Positions 30,701-40,557 of a stretch of 64,000 nt of DNA are shown here, in pieces; position 1 is the stretch's first letter; every line of letters starts with the position of its first letter. Under the pieces are notes generated by a model. The model was not told the DNA's origin. It searched no databases and worked only from the letters and a program-made list of their open reading frames with translations. Source of the DNA: Cyanophora paradoxa (lineage: Eukaryota > Glaucocystophyceae > Cyanophorales > Cyanophoraceae). The position numbers and the translations under genes are program-made. The stretch lies in NCBI GenBank assembly GCA_004431415.1, contig QPMI01000475.1, positions 1 to 64,000 of the forward strand, written 5' to 3'.

Positions 30701-33700
30701 ATTTACCACATCATCCAACCTCTAATGTGGTTCAAGGTTGGATTCAAAATCACACTCACACAAAAGCCCAGATTACAGATTTTGCCCATACTCACACAAA
30801 AGACCAAATAACAGATTTCGCCCATACTCACACAAAAGACCAAATAACAGATTTCGCCCATACTCACACAAAAGACCAAATAACAGATTTCGCCCATACT
30901 CACACAAAAGACCAAATAACAGATTTCGCCCATACTCACACAAAAGATCAGATCACAGATTTCGCCCATACTCACACCAAAGATCAGATCACAGATTTCG
31001 CCCATACTCATTTATGGGAGCATATCACAAATCCTCCATTAACCTTCCCACCTGATTCACACACTCATGATTACTCAACAATAACCAATAGCAACCACAG
31101 ACACCCTTGGAGCGAAATAGACGAAAAACCACGTTTTGCATCGACAGGTGATTTAGTAAATGGTGACGGATTTTATGGGGTCAGTTTCTACCAAAGTGAT
31201 ACCATCGCTGAAAGATTACAATTAAGTGAATACTATTTACACCGAAAAGGAATTGAAGCAGGCACCACAATGGAAGGAGAATTATACATTAAACAACCAA
31301 CAAGAACAACATTAGTAGCAGCAGGTGGCGATGCATTAATAGACACCAAACCGGGTATTTATCTTACAAGTTACTATAATGCGGATATCCCGTTAACAAC
31401 AGGATTACCACCGCTACCATCTGATCCAGTGGGTTATAGTCATAAAGACGCCATTTTACAAGTAAACGTTACAGATGTAAGCGCAACTGATGGTTCACGT
31501 CCAAAAATTATATTTAGTCGCTCGAAATTCAATTACGTCCCACTTGTGGGACAACCATATGATGATCATGGTAAATGTGAGATGGCGTGGATTAAAACGA
31601 CAACAGGTGGCGCCTTAGAAGTTAATCAGAGAATGGCGGCGAAAAACTTACACAATGAGACCCTTTCAGGTGTTGTAACAGATGATTACATGCAAAGCAA
31701 AAAATATGTAGATGATACACATACTCACACCAAAGATCAAATCACAGATTTTGCCCATACTCACACCAAAGATCAGATCACAGATTTCGCCCATTCTCAT
31801 TTATGGAGCATATCACAAATCCTCCATTAACCTTTCCTCCGGATTCACACACTCACGATTACTTGCCTCTCACAGGAGGAACAATTTCATCAAATCTTAC
31901 GATTTCATCCAATTTGAATGTTTTAGGAAAAATTCAAATTGGAGACAAAAATACAAACATTGATGTATACTATGATGCACCCTATTATCCTGTTACTTCT
32001 AATACAGACCCTGCTTCTACCATACCAAATTGCCTCTTAACAATAAGATTAGATGGTGTCCCTGTTGGAATAAACATCAGTCATGCCTTCATTGCAAATA
32101 GAGCAACTTTGGCGAGTCCCTTTATTTCCGGAGTTACCTTTCCATGGTGTGGATACAACACAATAACTCAATTGAGATCTGATTACAATAACCGAAACAT
32201 TGCACAACAACCTACTTATTCATATACAAGCCGGGAATTTGGGATGCCGTATCCCGTAACTGTGGATTGGTCAAAAGGTATCACCATCTTCTTTGCAGGT
32301 TCTTATAGATTTTGGGGACCGTGGGTAGATCTCTTAAATTTTAGTTCACCAGATGGAACTAATAAAGTATCCTTTGGGACAACAGGTAGCAGTATGGGTA
32401 TACATTCTTATACAAGCAATGGTGTGACTTACCCAGCAGCACACTTAAATTATCCCACATCGTATTCTGAGTTGTCGCCGAATCATTGGGACTTTACAGT
32501 TTCTTCAAATGTCTGCACTTTCGGATTTAACGGACAAGATTTAGGCACAGTCATTACAGAAGTGGATTATCTTCCACCTTCCACTTTTAGTAGGATGGGT
32601 GTTGCCTATTTCATTACGGCAGTAGGGGAATATATTATATTCAACAGAGCATTGACATTTGATGAAAGGCAAAAAGTGAGATATTATATGCAAGATTATT
32701 TTGGCTTTCCAAAAAAGCAAACAATCGTTATTCCTGATAATCTACGCATTTCTGCTGAAAATGTTCATATTAGAAATTTAATCGTTTCTTCAAATGCAAG
32801 CATTCCAAACTATACCACATCAAATGTGGTTCAAGGTTGGATACAGAACCACACACCTGCGTGGTCAAATATCACAGACAAACCATTAACATTTGCTCCT
32901 GATACTCACACTCACACAAAGTCTCAAATCACAGATTTTGACCATACTCACACAAAAGCGCAAATAACAGATTTTGACCATAAACATGTTAAAGCAGATA
33001 TTACAGATTTTGACCATACTCACACAAAAGCGCAAATAACAGATTTCGCACACAAACATGTCAAAGCAGATATTACAGATTTTGACCATGAACATACAAA
33101 AGATCAAATAACAGATTTCGCACATAGGCACGATTGGGACGAAATAGATGAAAAACCACGTTTTGCATCGACAGGTGATATTGTTAATGGTGACGGATTT
33201 TATGGGTGAGTTTCTATCAGAGTGACACCATCGCTGAAAGATTACAATTAAGTGATTTCTATTTACACCGAAAGGGAATTGAAGCAGGCACCACAATGGA
33301 AGGAGAATTATACATTAAACAACCAACAAGAACAACATTAGTAGCAGCAGGTGGTGATACATTGATTGATACCAAACCGGGTATTTATCTTACAAGTTAC
33401 TATAATGCGGATATCCCAGTTACAGGAGGATTACCACCGCTACCATCTGATCCAGCAACTTATGATGACAAAGACGCCATTTTGCAAGTGAATGTAACAG
33501 ATGTAAGCGCTACTGATGGTTCACGTCCAAAAATTATATTTAGTCGCTCGAAATTCAATTATGTCCCACTTGCGGGACAACCAAGAGACGATCACGGGAA
33601 ATGTGAGATGTCGTGGATTAAAACGACAACAGGTGGCGCCTTAGAAGTTAATCAGAGAATGGCGGCTAAAAACCTGCACAACGAGACCCTTTCAGGTGTG

Positions 33701-35056
33701 GTCACAGACGATTACCTGCAAAGCAAAAATTATATAGATGAAACCGAATTGGGTGTTGCACTTCAAACTCACAGTCATGCATGGAACAATATCACAGATA
33801 AACCTTTAACATTTCCACCATCCCTACATACACATTTATGGAGCCATATTACGGATAGACCCACCTTAGCAACAGTTGCAACGACAGGAAATTACGATGA
33901 TCTGATAAATAAACCAACATACACATCTCCAATTAACTTTGATGCCACAAATGGTCTTTCCACAGATCGCACAGGTGATTGGAGATTTTTCACATTTATA
34001 TCTCCTTATTCAGGAGCAAACACATGGGCTTCTGGTGATGAAGATTGTAGTGGCTACAAGATGTTATGGACTGTCCCCGCGGGAATGAAGACATGCTATA
34101 TCTTCTATGTGTGTCAATACAATAGTAGATACTTTGATGTTGTAGGAGTTTATCCATCAACCAATTCCTATACTCTTTCGAGAGTAAATGCTTATTCTCC
34201 TGGTGCTGATCCGAGTGTAGAGTTTAGGCAATATGTCGGGGTGAATTGTGAAGGGCTGAGTAAAGTGGGTGTTCAAGGAAGAATAGGAAGAATTTACCTT
34301 GTGGGTCTTGTTGGTTGGAGTAAAAACCCTGCTGTATCATCACAAAGTGGCTTCTTGCATTGGGACAACATTTACGGGAAACCAACAGCTTCCACAACTG
34401 TCGGACCTCACTCTCACACTAAATCAGATATCACCGACTTTGCCCATACTCACACAAAGGCAAATATTACAGATTTTGCCCACACTCACACTAAATCAGA
34501 AATCACAGATTTGCCTTCTTTTGATCCATTCACAGCCAATACGATCACAGCAAATAATACTATGTATGTAGGATCGGGTTCAATAGTAGCCCCTGCATCA
34601 CCAACAAATGAAGAAACTTGGTTCTTCCACAATTCAGCAAACTTTTATGATAAAACCCTACTCTGTCGCGGAAATGCTTATGCAAGAGCATTTTATGCAA
34701 TGAATTCGGGAACCACCAATACAATTAGCCAACTTCCAACTTGGTCTGATATAGAAAGACGTTTCAAATCAGGAAAATACGAAGCTACAAGTGGTGTGAT
34801 AAGCGCGGGTCAGAGAACACAGCATGCATATGTTTTAAATTGGAATCCTGCTTTTTACACACAAACACCTGTTGTAAATGCCACTCTTCAAGGAACTCCT
34901 GCAACAAACCCCGGGGATGTAGATTTTAGAATTGGAATCTCAAACTCCACATCTACATATACAACAATTTATGTGACATTCATAGCATCCCCTACTCTAT
35001 CTGAAAGTCGTAGTATCACTTGCACAATCCATTGGACAGCATATGGAATACCATAA
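27703..35056 (+). CDS. Giant HxH-repeat fibre protein with lectin modules (two frameshifts)
   Basis: About 2,450 codons if the two one-base losses (G runs at 31,805 and 33,204) are discounted; as written it is three overlapping frames (27,703-31,830, 31,803-33,209, 33,206-35,056). Order: conserved N-terminal domain; HxHxW modules (HEHEWEDILNKP type); beta-rich spacers; a LamG-like lectin (29,900-30,620, ending SELIVFNRALTTSEKNAVRY); an array of the 12-mer HTHTKDQITDFA (30,754-31,010); repeated spacers; a second LamG-like lectin (31,950-32,700); more HxH units; and an H-lectin-like tip (34,750-35,053). Regular HxH units are known to bind iron in trimeric phage fibres; a receptor-binding spike is inferred. 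Confidence 0.85.
30754..31010 (+). repeat. 36-bp tandem coding repeats (HTHTKDQITDFA)
   Basis: Seven units; several consecutive 36-bp copies are identical in DNA, suggesting recent expansion by slippage. Related units occur at 31,720-31,800, 32,905-33,120 and 34,410-34,510, and at 5,862-6,200 in the outer element. Confidence 0.9.
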
Positions 35057-35105
35057 TTAACTCAAAAAGCGCTTTATTTTTCTTTCCTTCTTAGTAAAAG
35101 AAGCA

Positions 35106-35948
35106 ATGGGCGAATATAATCGAGTCCAATTACCAGTTTACGCATTGGGTGCGCCCGCGGTTCACTTTCGACAACACGAGGTTGCCGACGAAATTCGCGG
35201 TGTGGAATCGACGGAACGCGCTAACTCCGCGAATGCATTTGATAAAAACAGCATGATACGTGTTAAAGAACTACGCGCCGACAAGAATTCGGGAGTGGTT
35301 AAAACGACTCAACTTCTTGTAACAAATGCGAATTTTAACGCGGGAATCGGGCAACCTGATGCATGGGGTGTGGATATTAGAACGTTAGATTTTGACGGAG
35401 AACGTGCCGCCGCTGTTGTCCGATCAGGAGGCGCTGTTATTGGTGGCGGTTGTCGTGTGTCGGGTATGCTTGCATCCTCCGTTGCTGTTACCGATATTCC
35501 CGATACTCTACCTGAGCATGCGGAGAATCCGCAACGTATCCGTATGTATACCCCATGTGGAGATTATCCGTATGTGTTTGGAATGGTCAGAGTTGGGGTA
35601 GATAACGTAAATGCAACACAACCCGATGGAATTTTGGGAAATTGGTTATTACCAAATATTGCTATTCCTAAATCTATTGAGTCTATATGTCGTTCACAAA
35701 ATGGTATTATCGGTCCAGCTTATACTTTCTTTGTTCAGGGAATCGGACGCGGTAGAGGTTGGGTGGAGTTTGATAATCAAAACCCCGCTACGTTTAATGT
35801 TTGGACAACAGAAGTAGGAGGTTATGATATTCTCATTTTCGGAATGCGAACAGATCCAGCCGCTGTGGCGGCTACACGTGGTCTCAATCCCGATAACAAC
35901 CTAAATAACTTCTACGATGATCCGTTCCCAGGTGATCCCACACCATAA
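35106..35948 (+). CDS. Adhesin-family virion protein 1 (inner)
   Basis: 280 residues, starting MGEYNRVQLPVYALG. The shared N-terminal module (residues about 35-130) reads MIRVKELRADKNSGVVKTT, LLVTNANF, then VRSGGAVIGGGCRVSG. The C-terminal 150 residues are a variable beta-rich domain. It is a close paralogue of the outer gene that the inner element disrupted. The leader CTTAGTAAAAGAAGCA is identical in both. Presumably a capsid-attached fibre or host-binding protein; the adhesin name is inferred from its place next to the fibre and from variable C-termini. Confidence 0.65.
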   Translation: MGEYNRVQLPVYALGAPAVHFRQHEVADEIRGVESTERANSANAFDKNSMIRVKELRADKNSGVVKTTQLLVTNANFNAGIGQPDAWGVDIRTLDFDGERAAAVVRSGGAVIGGGCRVSGMLASSVAVTDIPDTLPEHAENPQRIRMYTPCGDYPYVFGMVRVGVDNVNATQPDGILGNWLLPNIAIPKSIESICRSQNGIIGPAYTFFVQGIGRGRGWVEFDNQNPATFNVWTTEVGGYDILIFGMRTDPAAVAATRGLNPDNNLNNFYDDPFPGDPTP

Positions 35949-35967
35949 TTATGTTTTAATATATTAA

Positions 35968-36813
35968 ATGGCGGCACCCGCTCCACCTGAACGTATCTTA
36001 ACAGCGCAACTATCATTAGCCGCGCCCGCAAATCACGTATTACAACATGCCGTTATCGATAATGTCGATGGTTTGGAGTCTACGGAACTCGCACCTACTC
36101 TTAATACTTTCGGTGATACACATAAATTGCGACTCAAAGAGTTAAGATGTGACAAAAATAACGGAATTGTGAAAACTACGAAACTTCTTGTTACAAATGC
36201 AAACTTTAACGCTTTTTATGGAGATCCTGACAGTTATAATGATGATAACAAGGTAACAAACTTTGCTTATGAATCGAGAAACGGAGCGATTAAATGTAGA
36301 TCCGGAGGCGCTTACATTGGGGACGGACTAAGAGTTGGTGGTATCATCGGAGCGCCTCTTCTTGTAAATGACCAACCGAATCCGGATGATGAGAACACAA
36401 GAATTAGAACGTATTGCCCAGGTATGAATGAACCTTACCTAATTAAGATTTATACAATCGTTATTAGTTTACAGACAGCGGTAGCCGATGTTTTAGAACC
36501 GTTGGGAAATCATTATAGATATAGAGACACGATACCAGAGGACATTTACGCATTATGTAGAAGAACCGACGGAGCAAGACCACGCCTTACGATACATATT
36601 ATCCCCATAGATAATTTCGGTCAAGCGTTTCACTCAATACCTCTTTTAGATACACAAGATAACCAATTTATAATAAGAGCTACACAACTTGGAAATTATC
36701 GAGTCATTATGTATGCCGAAAGAAACGACGCAATCGCAACAGCTAACCGATTCGGTCAATATCTAAATACCAATCTATACAATCCCGTCGGCGGTAGCGA
36801 TCCGCTACCATAA
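35968..36813 (+). CDS. Adhesin-family virion protein 2 (inner)
   Basis: 281 residues. It has the same N-terminal module as its neighbour (KLRLKELRCDKNNGIVKTT, LLVTNANF, CRSGGAYIGDGLRVGG) with a different C-terminal domain (PYLIKIYTIVISLQTAVAD ... IPEDIYALCR). It is 19 bp after the first adhesin. The outer homologue at 39,409-40,239 is frameshifted. No transmembrane segment. Confidence 0.65.
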   Translation: MAAPAPPERILTAQLSLAAPANHVLQHAVIDNVDGLESTELAPTLNTFGDTHKLRLKELRCDKNNGIVKTTKLLVTNANFNAFYGDPDSYNDDNKVTNFAYESRNGAIKCRSGGAYIGDGLRVGGIIGAPLLVNDQPNPDDENTRIRTYCPGMNEPYLIKIYTIVISLQTAVADVLEPLGNHYRYRDTIPEDIYALCRRTDGARPRLTIHIIPIDNFGQAFHSIPLLDTQDNQFIIRATQLGNYRVIMYAERNDAIATANRFGQYLNTNLYNPVGGSDPLP

Positions 36814-36834
36814 ATCTACGGTATATATAGAGGA

Positions 36835-37107
36835 ATGGATGAAAAAACAAAACGATTTATTGAGTCTGCGATTATGGTTCATGGACTTGATAAATTCGAT
36901 TATACCGAGACTGTCTATAAGAAGGCACAAGAGAAGGTATCCGTGAGATGCCTACAATGTAATAAAGTCTTTCAGACTTACGGATTTAATCACATTAAGG
37001 GATCGGGTTGCCGACAGTGTTCTAAGAAACACTCTCATGCATACAGAAAAAAGACTACATGGGGAATAGTTATAGAAGAGAGACCGATTATGTTGTATTT
37101 TGATTAA
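36835..37107 (+). CDS. Zinc-ribbon protein (DUF723-like), inner copy
   Basis: 90 residues with FIESAIMVHGLDKFDYTET, then CLQC and GCRQC cysteine pairs and a basic tail. Aligns along its length with the outer copy at 40,262-40,534. Likely a nucleic-acid-binding treble-clef module; in phages similar modules accompany endonucleases, but none follows here. A small minus-strand frame overlaps its last four bases. Confidence 0.7.
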   Translation: MDEKTKRFIESAIMVHGLDKFDYTETVYKKAQEKVSVRCLQCNKVFQTYGFNHIKGSGCRQCSKKHSHAYRKKTTWGIVIEERPIMLYFD

Positions 37108-37253
37108 AGTTTCAAAAGAGAAATTACCATCTTCCCACATTTACCTTTGGTGATTATACAGGTATCAAAGCAACTTGGACATGTTTTATGATAATATACC
37201 ATTATGATATCGACCAACTCATACGGAAACACTTTCGCTAAGATGGTTCGCAT
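37104..37253 (-). CDS. Small cysteine-rich protein, 49 residues
   Basis: Frame on the minus strand, starting MRTILAKVFPYELVDIIM, then a four-cysteine cluster CPSC...C...C suggestive of a zinc ribbon. It overlaps the 3' end of the plus-strand zinc-ribbon gene by 4 bp and fills an otherwise empty gap. No outer counterpart. Coding status is plausible but unproven. Confidence 0.4.
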   Translation of the reverse strand: MRTILAKVFPYELVDIIMVYYHKTCPSCFDTCIITKGKCGKMVISLLKL

Positions 37254-37293
37254 CCTACTAATTTTGTTTTTAATTTTTCTATATAATTCATAA

Positions 37294-37695
37294 ATGAACT
37301 ATCATCGGGGATTTCACGTGATGTTGGATTACAAGTTCAATCATCCATTGATGGTGGGATTGGACAACATAGACACCACAACGAAGTGGTTAATGCAATT
37401 TTTTCAATCTATTATTCAAGAGCAAGGTATCCGAGTTGTTCACAAGCATTGCGAGATTTTCGATGGTGGTGTTTCGCCACCCGGTTTTGCGATGGTATTA
37501 CTCCTCGATGAGAGCCATTTAACCGCTCATTGTTATTCAGACCAGGGAATGTTGGCGATTGATATATTCACTTGCGGATTGGAAGCGCAAAGTAAGACCT
37601 CCGTAATATCTAAATTGATAGATGAGAGAATAACAGAGATCTTTTCAGGGTTGGAGAAAGCGGAGAAGCAGATAGCAGCGCGATTTCCGAGTTAA
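37294..37695 (+). CDS. speD: S-adenosylmethionine decarboxylase (SpeD) homologue, inner copy
   Basis: 133 residues. LLLDESHLTAHCYSDQG and AIDIFTCG match the SpeD active site: Ser74 (pyruvoyl precursor, cleavage after Glu73), His79 at +5 and Cys94 at +20. The N-terminal block GFHVMLDYK is short compared with cellular enzymes. The product would decarboxylate S-adenosylmethionine for polyamine synthesis; polyamines could neutralise packaged DNA. The last 35 codons lie inside the right TIR, so a dead 3' fragment is also present at the left end (11,159-11,265). Family members with changed substrate exist, so activity is not certain. Confidence 0.78.
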   Translation: MNYHRGFHVMLDYKFNHPLMVGLDNIDTTTKWLMQFFQSIIQEQGIRVVHKHCEIFDGGVSPPGFAMVLLLDESHLTAHCYSDQGMLAIDIFTCGLEAQSKTSVISKLIDERITEIFSGLEKAEKQIAARFPS

Positions 37696-38150
37696 TCTTA
37701 CTTATAAAACAAAGAATTTATTGTTTTCTTACTATAAATGGTAACAGATAACAAAGGTAACAGATTTATTCTTATTTTCAGTAAGGGTAACAGAGGTAAC
37801 GGATTTTGCGCAACTTTTTGAAAATCTCGATCTTAGGGGAAAGGTTGGGAAAAATCCGTTACCTCTGTTACCCTCAATTGTTTATCATTAAACAAAGATT
37901 AATTATTCAAGAACTCATTACTTATTATGGTAAGGGTAACAGATTCATTCTTATTTTCAGTAAGGGTAACAGATTTTAATTGAGGTAACGGATTTAATCG
38001 AGGGTAACAGAGGTAACGGATTTTGCGCAACTTTTTGAAAATCTCGATCTTAGGGGAGAGGTTGGGAAAAATCCGTTACCTCTGTTACCCTCGATTAATT
38101 GAGATTGATACACCTAAGATACAATGTTTTTACAGTAAAAAACAGAATCC

Positions 38151-38805
38151 AATCTTATCAATTGTTTAATTGGACATAATGCAACTCTGGGGTCAATTTT
38201 GATACAGTAAAAATCTTACCCGAATCTCATCGATTGTTTAATTGGACATAATGCAGTAACCATCTAATCCAACAAAATACACCGCAATCTCATCAATTGT
38301 TTAATTGGACATAATGCAGTAACCATCCCTTCCAACAAAATACGCCGCAATCTCATCGATTGTTTAATTGGACATAATGCAGTAACGAGTGAATTATTTT
38401 CATCCGATATTTCATCGATTGTTTAATTGGACATAATGCAGTAACCATCCCTTCCAACAAAATACGCCGCAATCTCATCGATTGTTTAATTGGACATAAT
38501 GCAGTAACCATCCCTTCCAACAAAATACGCCGCAATCTCATCGATTGTTTAATTGGACATAATGCAGTAACGAGTGAATTATTTTCATCCGATATTTCAT
38601 CGATTGTTTAATTGGACATAATGCAACTCTGGGGTCATTTTTGTTTCCCGCAATCTCAACGATTGTTTAATTGGACATAATGCCGTAACGAGTGAATTAT
38701 TTTCATCCGATATTTCATCGATTGTTTAATTGGACATAATGCAGTAACCATCTCTTCCAACAAAATACGCCGCAATCTCATCGATTGTTTAATTGGACGT
38801 AATGC
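38151..38805. repeat. Array of about 60-bp repeats in the right TIR
   Basis: Reverse complement of the left array with the same 11 core copies. Confidence 0.9.
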
Positions 38806-39160
38806 AACTCTGTGTGAATTTTTGCGTTTTACGATAGAATGGGAGGTGGACTACTTCAATCGTGATTGATTATATCATAAATTTATGTTCCCTCAATCGA
38901 GATTATATCGATTTTGCATAAAATACAAATTAATCGCGTTTATATCAATCGCAAAATACGTATTTTTCATTTAAATACAAATTAATCGCGTTTATATCAT
39001 TAAATCAATCGAGAAATACGTAATTTATCAAAAATTTATATAAATTTCATAAAATCATAATTTAATTGATATTATACCAATTAATTTAATCGAATTTATT
39101 TAAATTTAATTGATTTTATTAAAAATTTTGATTTATTTTTTAAATATTTTCGATTAATTT

Positions 39161-39267
39161 ACACATAAATAAAAACAAATTTAAATCCTGAGCGACAGAG
39201 CGAAATGAGCGCGAAGCGCGAATTGAGCGATAGAGCGAGGGATTTAAATTTGTTTTTATTTATGTGT
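39161..39267. repeat. Terminal hairpin of the inner element, right end
   Basis: Mirror copy of the left terminal hairpin: two 28-bp arms around a 51-bp loop, with the outermost base at the integration junction. Confidence 0.9.
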
Positions 39268-39273
39268 TATGGG
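39268..39273. repeat. Target site duplication, right copy (TATGGG)
   Basis: The second copy of TATGGG abuts the right terminus (ends TTATGTGT at 39,267). Outer-element adhesin coding sequence resumes here. Confidence 0.95.
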
Positions 39274-39385
39274 TATCAGAACAGATATAGCTGCTGTCTC
39301 AGCTCTTAGAGGTGTTACTCCTGATACTCTTTCTCAAACAGGGTTTTACCAAGAGCCAGATGTAATTGATGACCCAACCCAATAA
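39268..39385 (+). pseudogene. Adhesin-family protein, 3' part, separated by the inner element
   Basis: It continues the frame of 8,854-9,587 after the right TATGGG and reads MGIRTDIAAVSALRG to a stop at 39,385. It aligns with the end of the inner protein at 35,106-35,948 (FGMRTDPAAVAATRG). Confidence 0.9.
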
Positions 39386-39408
39386 AAGATATATCCCTTT
39401 AATGTAAA

Positions 39409-40239
39409 ATGGCTGAGCAACCCCCACTTGAACGAATTATTACACCACAGCTATCATTAGCTGCCCCAGCAAACCATGTTCTACAGCATGCTACCTTTGA
39501 TGATGTAGAGGGTCTCCAATCGACAGAGGTCCAACCTACAATGAACACCTTTGGTTCCACCCATAAACTGAGATTACAGGAACTCAGATGTGATAAAAAT
39601 AATGGAATAGTTAAGACAACTAAGCTACTTGTTACCAATGCAAACTTTTCTGCTCATTATGGAGACCCAGATAGCTATGGAGATCCTCTTTCTACTTATT
39701 CTTTTGAATCTAGGTCGGGAGCTATTAACTGCAAATCGGGGGAGCTTATATTGGTGATGGTCTTAGGGTTGGTGGGGCTGTTGGAGCGCCTCTATTTGTG
39801 AATGATCAACCCAATCCCATTGATCCCAACACAAGAATTCGAACCTATGTCCCAGCATGAATGCCCCTATATAATCAAGATATTCCCCATTGTTGTGAAT
39901 GAACAAACAGCAGTAGTAGATTCTCTTGTTGAGATTGGTGACCACTACAAGGTAGTTGTGGATATTCCACCAGATGTTTATGCTCTTTGTCAAGTAGAGG
40001 GTGGAACTCCTAATTTTGCAGTTGTGATCACCCCATATGATAATTTTGGTATTGCTTATCATGGAGTCAATTTCGGTTTGGAAGACTATCAGTTTCTGGT
40101 TAGAGCCACCAAGTTTGGTATCTACAAGTGTGTATTATATGCTGAGAGAACCGATTTTATTGCAAAGCAGAATACCTATGCTGAATACTATGGGACAAAT
40201 CGATATTTCCCCATTTTCGGGCAGGATACTGCTCCATAA
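39409..40239 (+). pseudogene. Adhesin-family protein, frameshifted (outer copy)
   Basis: Homologue of the inner gene at 35,968-36,813. The first frame keeps the module (KLRLQELRCDKNNGIVKTT). One base is missing in the G run near 39,739 (KSGG), and a second lesion lies near 39,857. The remainder (YIIKIFPIVVNEQTAVVD ... FGQDTAP) is open to 40,239. Confidence 0.85.
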
Positions 40240-40261
40240 GAATATTGGTTATATATAGAGT

Positions 40262-40534
40262 ATGGATAGTAAAACAAAAAAGTTTATTGATGCTGCTATG
40301 ACAGTCCATGGTAAAGATAAATTCGATTACAGTGAGACACATTACATCAAAGCTCAAGAGAAAGTATCTGTTAGATGTTTGCAATGTAACAAGGTGATCC
40401 TAACATATCCCTTTAATCATGTGAAGGGATCAGGGTGTAGGGACTGTAACAAAAGAAAGAGTCAAGCACACAGGAAAAGGGCTACTTCATCAATCAGAGT
40501 AGAGTATAGGGATATTTGCATTAGGTTTGACTAG
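40262..40534 (+). CDS. Zinc-ribbon protein, outer copy, intact
   Basis: 90 residues. An N-terminal segment (FIDAAMTVHGKDKFDYSET) precedes a four-cysteine cluster (CLQC ... GCRDC). This pattern matches the treble-clef zinc module (DUF723-like) found in phage and large-virus endonuclease-associated proteins. No nuclease domain follows, so it may be a stand-alone nucleic-acid-binding module. It sits 22 bp after the adhesin and 23 bp before SpeD, an arrangement kept in the inner element. Confidence 0.7.
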   Translation: MDSKTKKFIDAAMTVHGKDKFDYSETHYIKAQEKVSVRCLQCNKVILTYPFNHVKGSGCRDCNKRKSQAHRKRATSSIRVEYRDICIRFD

Positions 40535-40557
40535 TTAATTTTTCTAAGGTATTCTTA

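Larger units (their letters stand above)
9588..39267. mobile_element. Inner Maverick/Polinton-type integrated virus, complete
   Basis: A 29,680-bp unit bounded by 1.68-kb terminal inverted repeats and a 6-bp target duplication (TATGGG), the duplication length typical of Mavericks/Polintons. It carries the hallmark set: DDE integrase, protein-primed DNA polymerase B, FtsK/HerA ATPase, major capsid and penton-like proteins. It also has a primase-helicase and a long surface-protein module. Nearly all genes are open and the two TIRs are almost identical, so insertion looks recent. It sits inside an adhesin gene of the outer element. No adenovirus-type maturation protease was recognised. Confidence 0.95.
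37589..39267. repeat. Right terminal inverted repeat of the inner element (1,679 bp)
   Basis: It mirrors 9,588-11,265. It starts inside the SpeD gene, so the last 107 bp of that gene, stop included, belong to the TIR. It then carries two GGTAAC hairpins (37,785-37,873 and 38,002-38,090), the roughly 60-bp repeat array (38,151-38,805), an AT-rich stretch and the terminal hairpin. Confidence 0.95.

Noticed and set aside
30703-31011. Antisense frame opposite the HTHTK repeats
   Set aside because: It exists only because 36-bp units keep both strands open; the sense protein is clearly the real one.
37294-37695. Functional link between viral SpeD and the host carrier at 53.4-55.3 kb as S-adenosylmethionine suppliers
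   Set aside because: The carrier's substrate is uncertain and the proximity is explained by chance insertion.
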